DNA of 64,000 nucleotides. It comes from Actinotignum schaalii_C. GTDB lineage: Bacteria; Actinomycetota; Actinomycetes; Actinomycetales; Actinomycetaceae. Positions 57,306 through 64,000 of the stretch are shown one piece after another; the first letter of the stretch is position 1; the number at the start of each line of letters is the position of its first letter. Under the pieces are notes generated by a model. That model did no database searches, was not told the DNA's origin, and saw only the letters and a program-made list of their open reading frames with translations. The translations under genes were made by a program, and so were the position numbers. The stretch is from positions 20,951 to 84,950 of the forward strand of contig NZ_JAWUEL010000008.1 of the NCBI RefSeq assembly GCF_034119425.1. The letters run 5' to 3'.

Positions 57306-59057
57306 ATGTCTGAACCGTTGAAGATGCCCGCCCTGGGCGAATCCGTCACCACCGGTACCGTGACCGCCTGGCTCAAGCAGGTGGGCGATACCGTTTCGCT
57401 CGATGAGCCGATTGTTGAAGTGTCCACGGATAAGGTCGATTCGGAAGTCCCCTCCCCCGCGGAAGGTGTTATCGAACAGATCCTCGTCCAGGAAGACGAA
57501 GAAGTTGAAGTGGGTGCGATCCTCGCCTATATCGGTGATGGCTCCGGTCTGGCTGCTCCGGCAGCTCCCGCCAGCAACGCGAACCACGCGGAAGCTCCAG
57601 CCCCGGCTGCCGCCCCGGCGGCCCCGGCTCCGGCCGCGCCGGCTCCGCAGCAAGGCAGCTCGGCTACCACCGGTGTGGAAGTGAAAATGCCGGCCCTGGG
57701 TGAATCGGTCAGTGAAGGAACCGTCACCTCGTGGCTAGTGGCCGAAGGTGACGAAGTCGAAGCGGACCAGCCCATCGTGGAAGTCTCCACGGATAAGGTC
57801 GATTCGGAAGTCCCGGCCCCGGCCGCTGGCACCATCCAGAAGATCGTGGTCCAGGAAGACGAAACGGTTGCGGTGGGCACCGTGATCGCTTATATCGGCG
57901 ACGGCGCAGCCGCGCCCGCTTCCGCGGCTCCCGCCGCCGGAACGGCCCCGGCTGAAGCACCGGCCAGTGTGGCGGCGGTCCAGGAACCGGCTTCCGGTAC
58001 CCCGCAGCACGGTACTCCGGCCCAGCAAGAAAACCAGGCACGCACGCCGGATCTGGATTCGGCTGCTACCGGTACCGGGTTCTCCGAACCCGATGCCTAC
58101 ATCACCCCGATTGTGCGTAAGCTCGCCAAGGACTTGGATGTGGATCTCTCCGCGGTCAAGGGCTCCGGTGTGGGTGGGCGTATCCGCCGCCAGGATGTGG
58201 AAGAGGCAGCCGCTGCCGCGAAGAAGGCTGCGGAAGAAGCCGCGCGCGCCCAAGCCGCTGCTTCTCAGCCGGCCCCGGCCGCAGCTCCGGCACCCGCCCC
58301 GACCAAGAAAGCCGTACCGAGTGCACCTTCCGCTGAGGCAGCTCAGCTACGCGGTACTACCGCGAAGATGACACGCCTGCGTCAGACCATTGCCAAGCGC
58401 ATGGTGGAATCCCTCCAGATTTCGGCGCAGCTGACCACCGTTATCAAGGTGGATGTCACGAAGATCGTCAAGCTCCGCGAAGCCAATAAGGCTGCTTTCG
58501 CAGAACGTGAAGGCACCAAGCTGACCTACCTGCCCTTCTTCGTCAAGGCTGCTATCGATACCCTGAAGAACCACCCGAAGCTCAACGCCACCATCAAGGA
58601 CAATGAGGTGGAGTACTTCGATTACGAGAACATCGGCATCGCGGTGGATACCCCCAAGGGCCTATTCGTCCCGGTTATCAAGAACGCGGGCGATCTCAAT
58701 ATCGCCGGCCTGGCCCGGGCAATCAACACCGGTGCGGCCAAGGTACGCAATGGTGAAGCAGCTGTCGATGACCTCACCGGCGGTACTTTCACCATTACGA
58801 ATACGGGCTCTAACGGCGTCATGTTTGACACCCCGGTCATCAACCAGCCCGAGGTAGCTATTCTGGGTATCGGTGCGATTATGCGCGAACCGGGTATCGT
58901 CAAGGATGCGGACGGCAACGAATCCATCGGTATTCGTTCCTACCTATACCCGGCGATCACCTACGATCACCGTTTGGTCGATGGCGCAGATGCCGGCCGT
59001 TTCCTCAAGGAATTCAAGGCTCGCCTGGAAGAGGCCGATTTTGAAGGTGCGTTCTAA
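57306..59057 (+). CDS. sucB: Dihydrolipoamide acyltransferase (E2) with two lipoyl domains
   Basis: Core acyltransferase of a 2-oxoacid dehydrogenase complex. The 583-aa protein has two lipoyl domains, each with 'STDKVDSEV' (lipoyl Lys43 and Lys164), Ala/Pro linkers, a peripheral-subunit binding domain ('AYITPIVRKLAKDLDVDLSAVKGSGVGGRIRRQDV' region) and the catalytic domain with 'TYDHRLVDGADAGRF'. GGGAGA lies 8 nt before the ATG. The E1 partner is not in the window, so succinyl versus pyruvate specificity is uncertain; the product is often named SucB in this order. Lipoylation genes normally found next to it are missing. Confidence 0.94.
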   Translation: MSEPLKMPALGESVTTGTVTAWLKQVGDTVSLDEPIVEVSTDKVDSEVPSPAEGVIEQILVQEDEEVEVGAILAYIGDGSGLAAPAAPASNANHAEAPAPAAAPAAPAPAAPAPQQGSSATTGVEVKMPALGESVSEGTVTSWLVAEGDEVEADQPIVEVSTDKVDSEVPAPAAGTIQKIVVQEDETVAVGTVIAYIGDGAAAPASAAPAAGTAPAEAPASVAAVQEPASGTPQHGTPAQQENQARTPDLDSAATGTGFSEPDAYITPIVRKLAKDLDVDLSAVKGSGVGGRIRRQDVEEAAAAAKKAAEEAARAQAAASQPAPAAAPAPAPTKKAVPSAPSAEAAQLRGTTAKMTRLRQTIAKRMVESLQISAQLTTVIKVDVTKIVKLREANKAAFAEREGTKLTYLPFFVKAAIDTLKNHPKLNATIKDNEVEYFDYENIGIAVDTPKGLFVPVIKNAGDLNIAGLARAINTGAAKVRNGEAAVDDLTGGTFTITNTGSNGVMFDTPVINQPEVAILGIGAIMREPGIVKDADGNESIGIRSYLYPAITYDHRLVDGADAGRFLKEFKARLEEADFEGAF

Positions 59058-59065
59058 GGAACTCG

Positions 59066-59110
59066 GTTATTGGGTTACTCAGCACCTAAGTAGCTAACTA
59101 ACCCAATAAC
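59066..59110. repeat. 12-bp inverted repeat directly after sucB
   Basis: GTTATTGGGTTA (59066-59077) with TAACCCAATAAC (59099-59110); perfect, AT-rich, 21-nt loop. It begins 9 nt past the sucB stop. It may be a 3'-UTR hairpin. Confidence 0.7.
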
Positions 59111-59149
59111 ACAGCCTCAGCCACGCACGTAATCTGGCACATAACGATG

Positions 59150-59198
59150 CTCCCCGGTTCCGATATTGCTCATGGCAATCCGGATACCGGGGAGTTTT
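59150..59198 (+). terminator. Rho-independent terminator of lpd-sucB
   Basis: 9-bp stem CTCCCCGGT (59150-59158) with ACCGGGGAG (59186-59194), followed at once by TTTT. It lies about 93 nt after sucB. Confidence 0.8.
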
Positions 59199-59218
59199 CG
59201 GGTTAATAGGGGCTTATA

Positions 59219-59704
59219 GGACAAAATGTGTTGGTTACGATTCCGTAGGTTTCCCTAGATTTAGCCCGCCGAGCAGGCCTTCACCCGAGCCCGATCCCGT
59301 GTTTACGTAGTTTCCGACACCCCGCCCCGTTCGTACATACCGCGGATTGGCCCTCGCCAGGGTCCGCCGTCAAGCGTGCGAATCCGTTGCTTTGCGGGTC
59401 AAACGGCGGCGGATGCCCCTCCCGCGTACCCTGCCGCATGTGTGGCGGGCGTGGAGGTGCGCCAAACGCTTGTGTACGCGGACGACGGCGCGCTTTGCGT
59501 ACGTGCAGGCTTGGGCGGGCGCTGAGCGGGAAAATGGGCGGAAAGCGGGCCTTCAATCCGGGCTTTTCCACGCCAGAATGCGGGAAAGTCGGGGTTAAAC
59601 CAACATGTTTTGTCCATCCAAAAACTCGAGTCAAACCGAGTTTGAATCCGACTTTAGCCTGCTAGTAAGCCGAAAAGTCCGGATAAAACCAACACCAAGT
59701 GTCC
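59219..59704. repeat. Short motif in three places after sucB
   Basis: A 'GGACA...TGTTGGTT' motif occurs at 59219-59236 (plus strand), 59581-59615 and 59671-59704 (minus strand); the two minus copies also share a following 'CGACTTT'-like part. Their spacing is uneven, and nothing resembling a gene lies between them. Confidence 0.55.
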
Positions 59705-59725
59705 TATAGGCCTTAATAGGCAGCC

Positions 59726-60420
59726 GGAGCTGCATGAACCGTGCCCGGGAACAAAGTGCGAGGGAGGGCACCGTTTCGGGGTGTTTTCGTGTCCCTTACG
59801 CGCATCCTGTGGGAGGCGCTGTCCCGCACTCGCACTGTGCCTAGCCGGGCTGCCTGGCTAACCCGCGGATCTGGAGTACTGCACCGGACCACCGCGCTGG
59901 AGCATTGCGCTGGAGCATTGCGCTGTATCATCGCGCAAAAACGCCGATCCCGGACCCCGCATCGGCCATTGCTTTACCCCTCCGTCCGCGCCGGTGAGGA
60001 AGGTGTGTTTTTCCGGGATGTACTTCGCATGTACGACAAGCGCAATACAGCTCTGAAAACAGATACCCCCTTCCCAGGGACTGGTGTGAGTATTGAAGCT
60101 TGTGAGGCTCTTGATGCTCTTGTGGGGAGGTAGCCGCATCTGCCCGATATCAAAGCGCAACGGCAGCTACATTAAGAAATTGTTTTGATGTCGTGGAGTT
60201 GCTTTTTGTGGGGCCTCCTGCCGGTAGGGCGCATCCTGCGGGGCTCGACGTCGTGGCGTTGCTATTTAGGGGCATCACCTCACGTCGTCCATGCTTGCCC
60301 ATGTTAATCGAGTGATCACGGCAGAGCCAGCTAAGGGATAAGAGAATGCACGTGGGTAACAGTTTTTCTGCGGTTCTATATCCGTGACGTAGATTCTGCG
60401 TCCCTAACAGCCCACAACGC
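59726..60420 (-). repeat. Dispersed non-coding repeat, copy B
   Basis: Inverted copy of 10659-11287. It contains a ~110-bp segment (about 59770-59880) missing from A, and one fewer ~30-bp unit. The end facing sucB is 'GGAGCTGCATGAACCGTGCC'; the other is 'CAGCCCACAACGC'. Homology is clear by eye over the whole length outside the indels. Confidence 0.85.
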
Positions 60421-60678
60421 GCTCAGCCTGTATGTGGCTAACCCGGCACGGTATCGCTACCGCAAGCCCGTTGTTGCTAAGCCTATACATGGGGGCATTT
60501 TATCTTACGAACACGCCTGGTGATGTTAGTAATCGGTCAGCTGTCTCGGCGGTGATAAACGCGAGACCCTAACTCCCATAGCCCGACATGGTACAGTCCC
60601 TTACGTTTCACGACTACTTGACACCGACCGTACCTGAGTTTTCGTGTGTCCAAACTTTCGTTATTGCGCCAAAACCTG

Positions 60679-60741
60679 CTTACGAACACGGGTGAACCGT
60701 TCACGAACACGGGCGGCCCGCTTACGAACACGGGTGAACCG
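60679..60741. repeat. Three 21-bp tandem repeats
   Basis: Units CTTACGAACACGGGTGAACCG (60679-60699), a variant (60700-60720) and a third (60721-60741). A further partial CTTACGAACACG occurs near 60504-60515. The third unit contains the stop codon of the membrane protein gene on the minus strand. Confidence 0.85.
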
Positions 60742-61351
60742 CCACAATCCGCCACGGCTGCGGACTCAGCTGCCACCGCGCACACCGCTCCGGCTGCGGC
60801 CCGATGGTTTGCCCGCCAGCTAGAACGAGGCGGCGCTGCACCGTGACAACCTCGAGAAGATCCTCCCCCACCCAGGAAGCTTCCCGCACCTCGGTTTCTA
60901 CCTGCGCAACCGGAGTGCTCTCCAGCACGCTACCCAATGTCGCATCGGCTGCTGCCGCTTCACCTTCCGGCACACTCAAGGCGCTCAACGCGGCTGTATC
61001 ACCCGCGCTCAGCACGGCATCACGGGCCGCCACGAGCTGCCGGGCCACCGCCAGAGCATCCGGCCCCGGCTCAGTAGTACCCGCGCCAGCGCCAGGCACC
61101 GAACCAGCGCCAGGCACCGGCCCCTCGCCAGACACCGGACCCTCGCCGTACCCCGGGTCTTCTCCACGCACCGGGCCCCCGGGTGCCTTTTTCACCGCGA
61201 GCACCAGCGCACCCAGCGTCATTCCTGCCAGCACACCCGCCACCATCCCGAGCACACACAAGCGCACCAGGAGAGCTACCCGGCCGGCGCTAGCTCCTCC
61301 CACGCCACGGGCCCCGCTTACCCCACGCCGATTCATCACTGTGCCTGCCAT
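60722..61351 (-). CDS. Single-span membrane protein with a Pro/Gly repeat linker, unknown function
   Basis: A 209-aa protein: short basic N-terminus, one membrane segment (about 25-50), a Gly/Pro/Glu-rich repetitive linker encoded by 18-bp repeats (residues about 60-90), then a folded-looking extracytoplasmic part ending 'RCARWQLSPQPWRIVAVHPCS'. No family recognised. Coding appears real because the frame is open through the membrane segment and a plausible C-terminal domain, but the N-terminal start is uncertain. Its last codons and stop lie inside a 21-bp tandem repeat array. Confidence 0.6.
   Translation of the reverse strand: MAGTVMNRRGVSGARGVGGASAGRVALLVRLCVLGMVAGVLAGMTLGALVLAVKKAPGGPVRGEDPGYGEGPVSGEGPVPGAGSVPGAGAGTTEPGPDALAVARQLVAARDAVLSAGDTAALSALSVPEGEAAAADATLGSVLESTPVAQVETEVREASWVGEDLLEVVTVQRRLVLAGGQTIGPQPERCARWQLSPQPWRIVAVHPCS
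61086..61175 (-). repeat. Five degenerate 18-bp repeats in the linker of the membrane protein
   Basis: Units at 61086, 61104, 61122, 61140 and 61158, 18 bp each, encode Gly/Pro/Ser/Glu hexapeptides. The first two are nearly identical. Copy-number change would keep the frame. Confidence 0.8.
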
Positions 61352-61553
61352 AGGGACAGTTCACCACCGCCGGCCCATCCCGTCCAAGGACTATCCACAG
61401 GCATGCCCGCCACGGCGTCATTATCCACAAGTCGCGCGCCGAACACGGCGTTCGACCGACCCGAAGGCGTGAGATTGGGCCCGGTGCTCAACAAAGCCGG
61501 CGCTATCGTCTAGAATCGACGGGGACTATCGAGAAGGATTTAAAAGGAATCAG
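61352..61553. other. Gap between the membrane protein and DUF4191 genes
   Basis: About 200 nt that should carry the promoters of both divergent genes. No ORF or hairpin of note. Confidence 0.4.
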
Positions 61554-62255
61554 ATGGCACAGGATAAGAACAAGGGCGCGAAGAAGAAGCCGGGCTTTTT
61601 CAAGACTCTGCGTGACGCATTCACCATCGCGAAGCGCACCTACAAGCATCTGGGCTGGTGGCTCGCTCTGGCCGGGCTCGCGGGCCTGGGAATCGGTATT
61701 CTCCTCGGCTTCCTCACCAAGAGCTGGATCGCGTGGACCGTCTTCGGGATCCTCCTCATGCTCCTGCTCCCCATGCTGCTTCTCACCCGGGCCGTGCGTT
61801 CGGCCAGCTACGCACAGCTGGATGGCATGCCGGGAGCCACGTCCGCGATTCTCGATTCGCTGCGCGGCTCGTGGGTCAAGCAAACCGAACCGGTGCGTTT
61901 CAACGCACGCCACCAAGATTTCGTTTTCCGTCTCATCGGGCGCCCCGGCGTGGTCCTCGTTGCCGAAGGCCCCATCTCACGCACCCGCAAGCTCATTGAT
62001 GATGAGCGTCGCGCTATTCGCCGCGTAGCCCCGAATGCCCCGGTGCACGCTATCTTCATGGGCAATGGCGAAGGCCAGGTTCCGCTCGCCAAGCTTGAGC
62101 GGGCCATTAAGAAGCTTAAGAAGGAAATTTCCGCCCAGGAGGTTTCGGCCCTGTCCCAGCGTCTCGATGCTTTGGGAAATAAGGCGCTCAATATCCCCAA
62201 GGGTATTGATCCCACCAATATTAGAGCTAATCGGCGGGCCCTGCGCGGCCAGTAG
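61554..62255 (+). CDS. DUF4191 membrane protein
   Basis: Conserved actinobacterial membrane protein of unknown function, 233 aa. Basic N-terminus, two membrane segments (about 33-50 and 57-78) and a soluble C-terminal part with 'PGATSAILDSLRGSW' and 'GRPGVVLVAEGP', typical of the family. The homologue in M. tuberculosis (Rv2219) lies between lipA and glnA1. Here glnA follows, but lipA is absent upstream. AAGGATTTAAAAGGAAT precedes the ATG. Confidence 0.9.
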   Translation: MAQDKNKGAKKKPGFFKTLRDAFTIAKRTYKHLGWWLALAGLAGLGIGILLGFLTKSWIAWTVFGILLMLLLPMLLLTRAVRSASYAQLDGMPGATSAILDSLRGSWVKQTEPVRFNARHQDFVFRLIGRPGVVLVAEGPISRTRKLIDDERRAIRRVAPNAPVHAIFMGNGEGQVPLAKLERAIKKLKKEISAQEVSALSQRLDALGNKALNIPKGIDPTNIRANRRALRGQ

Positions 62256-62284
62256 GGCCGCGCCGCCGTCGTACCTAGTCAGTA

Positions 62285-62341
62285 TCCGCCCGGGGAATTC
62301 CACGTGAGTTTCCCGGGCGGAGCTACGCCCGGAGGTTTTTT
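62285..62341 (+). terminator. Competing hairpins and T-run between DUF4191 and glnA
   Basis: Hairpin 1 pairs TCCGCCCGGG (62285-62294) with CCCGGGCGGA (62312-62321). Hairpin 2 pairs CCGGGCG (62313-62319) with CGCCCGG (62326-62332) and is followed by TTTTTT (62336-62341), a good intrinsic terminator. The two share the middle strand and cannot form together. This could be an attenuator, or simply the DUF4191 terminator. Confidence 0.65.
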
Positions 62342-62365
62342 GAGCCGGGGACGGCGCGCTAAAAT
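62338..62365 (+). promoter_or_regulatory. Likely glnA promoter
   Basis: TTTTGA (62338-62343) and TAAAAT (62360-62365) with a 16-nt spacer, right after the terminator. The start site would be near 62372, giving a leader of about 45 nt before the glnA ATG. Confidence 0.5.
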
Positions 62366-62417
62366 ACATGGGGTAAACCGCACCGCTAGCCGAGCCGCGC
62401 GCCGGGAGGAGTCCACC

Positions 62418-63842
62418 ATGTTCACAAGTGTCGCCGAAGCTGCCGAATTTATTGCGGAAAACGAGATTGAATTTCTCGATATTCGCTTCTGTGACCTGCC
62501 CGGCGTGATGCAGCATTTCACAGTGCCCGCCACCCAGGCAACCGCGGAAAAAATGAACGAGGGCTATATGTTCGATGGCTCGTCGATTCGCGGTTTTACC
62601 TCGATTCACGAATCGGATATGAAGCTGCTCCCGGATGTGTCTACCGCCTTTGTGGATCCGTTCCGCGCGGAGCCCACCCTCGTCATGAATTTCAATGTGG
62701 TGGATCCCTATACGGATGAACCCTTTGCGCGTGATCCTCGCAATGTTGCTGAACGCGCCGAAGCCTACCTGCGCTCCACGGGAATTGCGGACACGATTTC
62801 GGTGGGTGCGGAAGCAGAGTTTTATTTATTCGACGACGTACGCTATGACACCGGGGTCAATCATTCCATGTACGTGATTGACTCCAATGAGGGCTCGTGG
62901 AATTCGAGCCGGCTGGAGCCGGGCGGGAATACCGGATACAAGATTCCTCACCAGCAGGGTTATTTCCCGGTGGCGCCGGTGGATGCTAATGAGGACGTAC
63001 GCGACGTTATGTGCCAGTATTTGGCACAGGTGGGTCTGGATGTGGAACGCGCCCATCACGAAGTGGGCGCGGGAGGCCAGCAAGAAATTAACTATCGTTT
63101 CAATTCCTTGCGTGCCGCCGCGGATGACCTTATGAAATTCAAGTACGTGATCCGCCGTGCTGCAGATGAGTGCGGGAAAACTGCTACGTTTATGCCCAAG
63201 CCGCTTTTTGATTCGGCCGGCTCGGGGATGCACTGCCATATGTCGCTGTGGAAGGATGGGCAGCCACTTTTCCACGATCCGCGTGGCTACGGCCAGCTTT
63301 CGGACCTGGCTCGCTGGTACGTGGGCGGCCTATTGACGCACGGGAAGGCACTCGCGGCTTTCACTAACCCGTCGGTGAATTCGTACCGCCGCCTGGTTCC
63401 CGGTTTTGAAGCGCCGATTAATTTGGTGTATTCGGCGCGTAATCGTTCGGCTGCGATCCGGATTCCGCTGAGCGGGAATTCCCCGGCCTCCAAGCGTATT
63501 GAATTCCGAGTTCCCGATCCGACCGCTAATCCCTATTTGGCTTTCTCCGCGGAGCTGATGGCGGGCCTGGACGGCATCCGCAACCGCATCGAGCCGCCGG
63601 CCCCCATTGATAAGGATATTTACGAGCTACCGCCGGAAGAATACGCGGATATTGACACAATCCCAGCTTCCCTTGATGAGGCCTTAGCCGAACTGGAAGC
63701 TGATCACGATTTCCTCCTCGAAGGGGATGTCTTCACGGAGGACTTCATCGCCACCTGGATTAAGTACAAGATGGATGCGGAAGTCACGCCGCTGCGCGCC
63801 CGCCCGCACCCTTACGAATTCGAGCTGTACTACACGCTCTAA
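62418..63842 (+). CDS. glnA: Glutamine synthetase, type I
   Basis: Makes glutamine from glutamate, ammonia and ATP; central to nitrogen assimilation. The 474-aa protein has 'FDGSSIRGF', 'GAEAEFYLFDD' (metal Glu), 'HHEVGAGGQQEINYRF', 'SGMHCHMSLW', 'NRSAAIRIP' and the adenylylation-type loop 'KDIYELPPEE', where Tyr402 is the expected AMP acceptor for GlnE. The ATG at 62418 follows a strong GGGAGGAG (8-nt spacing), so the 38-residue upstream extension is rejected. Length and motifs are those of GlnA1 of actinobacteria. The gene at the right edge is probably glnE. Confidence 0.97.
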   Translation: MFTSVAEAAEFIAENEIEFLDIRFCDLPGVMQHFTVPATQATAEKMNEGYMFDGSSIRGFTSIHESDMKLLPDVSTAFVDPFRAEPTLVMNFNVVDPYTDEPFARDPRNVAERAEAYLRSTGIADTISVGAEAEFYLFDDVRYDTGVNHSMYVIDSNEGSWNSSRLEPGGNTGYKIPHQQGYFPVAPVDANEDVRDVMCQYLAQVGLDVERAHHEVGAGGQQEINYRFNSLRAAADDLMKFKYVIRRAADECGKTATFMPKPLFDSAGSGMHCHMSLWKDGQPLFHDPRGYGQLSDLARWYVGGLLTHGKALAAFTNPSVNSYRRLVPGFEAPINLVYSARNRSAAIRIPLSGNSPASKRIEFRVPDPTANPYLAFSAELMAGLDGIRNRIEPPAPIDKDIYELPPEEYADIDTIPASLDEALAELEADHDFLLEGDVFTEDFIATWIKYKMDAEVTPLRARPHPYEFELYYTL

Positions 63843-63868
63843 AGAAGTACGTGGATGAGCTTTCCGCC

Positions 63869-63894
63869 CGCACCACGGGCCTACCCGCGGTGCG
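63869..63894. terminator. Bidirectional hairpin between glnA and the right-edge gene
   Basis: CGCACC-A-CGGG-CCTA-CCCG-C-GGTGCG: two stacked stems (6 and 4 bp) around a 4-nt loop. No T-run. Confidence 0.6.
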
Positions 63895-63898
63895 TGGC

Positions 63899-64000
63899 CT
63901 AGTTCCGCCCGTAAAAAACATATTCCACGGCGGCGCGGGCATGGCGTGCCGCCCGGGCGCGCCGGTCGAGGACATCCGCGGCGTGCTCGGCGCCCAGGAT
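63899..64000 (-). CDS. glnE: C-terminal fragment, probably glutamine synthetase adenylyltransferase
   Basis: The last 33 codons and TAG of a minus-strand gene that continues past the right edge. The visible end is helical and Ala/Arg-rich ('DVLDRRARAARHARAAVEYVFYGRN'), which would suit the C-terminal helices of GlnE. glnE commonly neighbours glnA in actinobacteria, and GlnA here has the adenylylation tyrosine. No diagnostic motif is visible, so this is inference. Confidence 0.45.
   Translation of the reverse strand: MLGAEHAADVLDRRARAARHARAAVEYVFYGRN

Larger units (their letters stand above)
59058..60721. other. Repeat-rich intergenic region after sucB
   Basis: About 1.66 kb with no supported gene. 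It contains two hairpins after sucB, several copies of a short motif (59219-59704), dispersed repeat copy B (59726-60420) and a 21-bp tandem array (60679-60741). In M. tuberculosis and many actinobacteria lipB and lipA occupy this interval. Short ORFs here change between repeat copies and look non-coding. Confidence 0.75.

Noticed and set aside
59281..59634. 117-aa minus-strand ORF after sucB
   Set aside because: No ribosome site, no domain, and composition of non-coding repeat DNA.

Overview
This window is chromosomal core sequence from a high-GC Gram-positive bacterium of the Actinomycetota. Actinobacteria-specific families mark it as such: SepH, DUF3000, DUF3043, DUF3159, DUF3710, DUF4191, DUF4192, DUF4193, a PknL-type PASTA kinase, an Rv2175c-like DNA-binding protein, a sigma-A with a long Lys/Ala/acidic N-terminus, and phosphatidylinositol mannoside (PIM) enzymes. 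Gene order follows several blocks known from Mycobacterium and other actinobacteria. Separate topoisomerase IV genes, a PPi-type phosphofructokinase and compact intergenic regions suggest the Actinomycetaceae (an Actinotignum/Actinobaculum/Trueperella-like organism). That placement is inference; no rRNA gene is present to settle it.

Layout. 1-9.7 kb (minus strand): one tightly packed run read as thrS, pgsA, patA-like, pimA, a LemA-like membrane protein, a Nudix hydrolase, yebC, ruvC, ruvA, ruvB, yajC and the start of secD, many joined by 1-4 nt overlaps. 9.9-12.2 kb: dps, about 1 kb of repeat DNA (copy A of a dispersed repeat) and six tRNA genes (Val, Gly, Val, Cys, Gly, Val). 12.3-18.9 kb: glgX-treY-treZ, which debranches glycogen and turns maltodextrin into trehalose. 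19-28.5 kb: a FemX-like ligase, DUF3000, RNase D, an RNA methyltransferase, an APC permease, two TrkA subunits and the DUF3159/OB-fold/DUF3710/DUF4193 genes. 28.7-40.2 kb: sepH, a phosphodiesterase, parC, a tandem GNAT, parE, a small zinc protein, an exonuclease and rpoD. 40.5-49 kb: DUF4192, a polyprenyl diphosphate synthase, an Rv2175c-like protein, a lytic transglycosylase, a PASTA kinase, class II DAHP synthase and PPi-phosphofructokinase. 49-59 kb: a DEDDh/GIY-YIG nuclease, a collapsed superoxide dismutase gene, an FKBP lipoprotein, an M20 peptidase, DUF3043, lpd and sucB. 59-61.5 kb: repeat-rich DNA with copy B of the dispersed repeat. 61.5-64 kb: DUF4191, glnA and the end of what is probably glnE.

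No phage, intact insertion sequence, CRISPR array or rRNA operon was seen. The unusual content lies in non-core stretches: two inverted copies (about 630 and 695 bp) of a non-coding repeat bracketing 48 kb, with a third short copy before parE; a helically phased 10-bp tandem repeat upstream of parE; a superoxide dismutase gene reduced in frame to its two ends; loss of lipB-lipA from between sucB and DUF4191, where repeat DNA now sits; and competing hairpins next to a likely glnA promoter.
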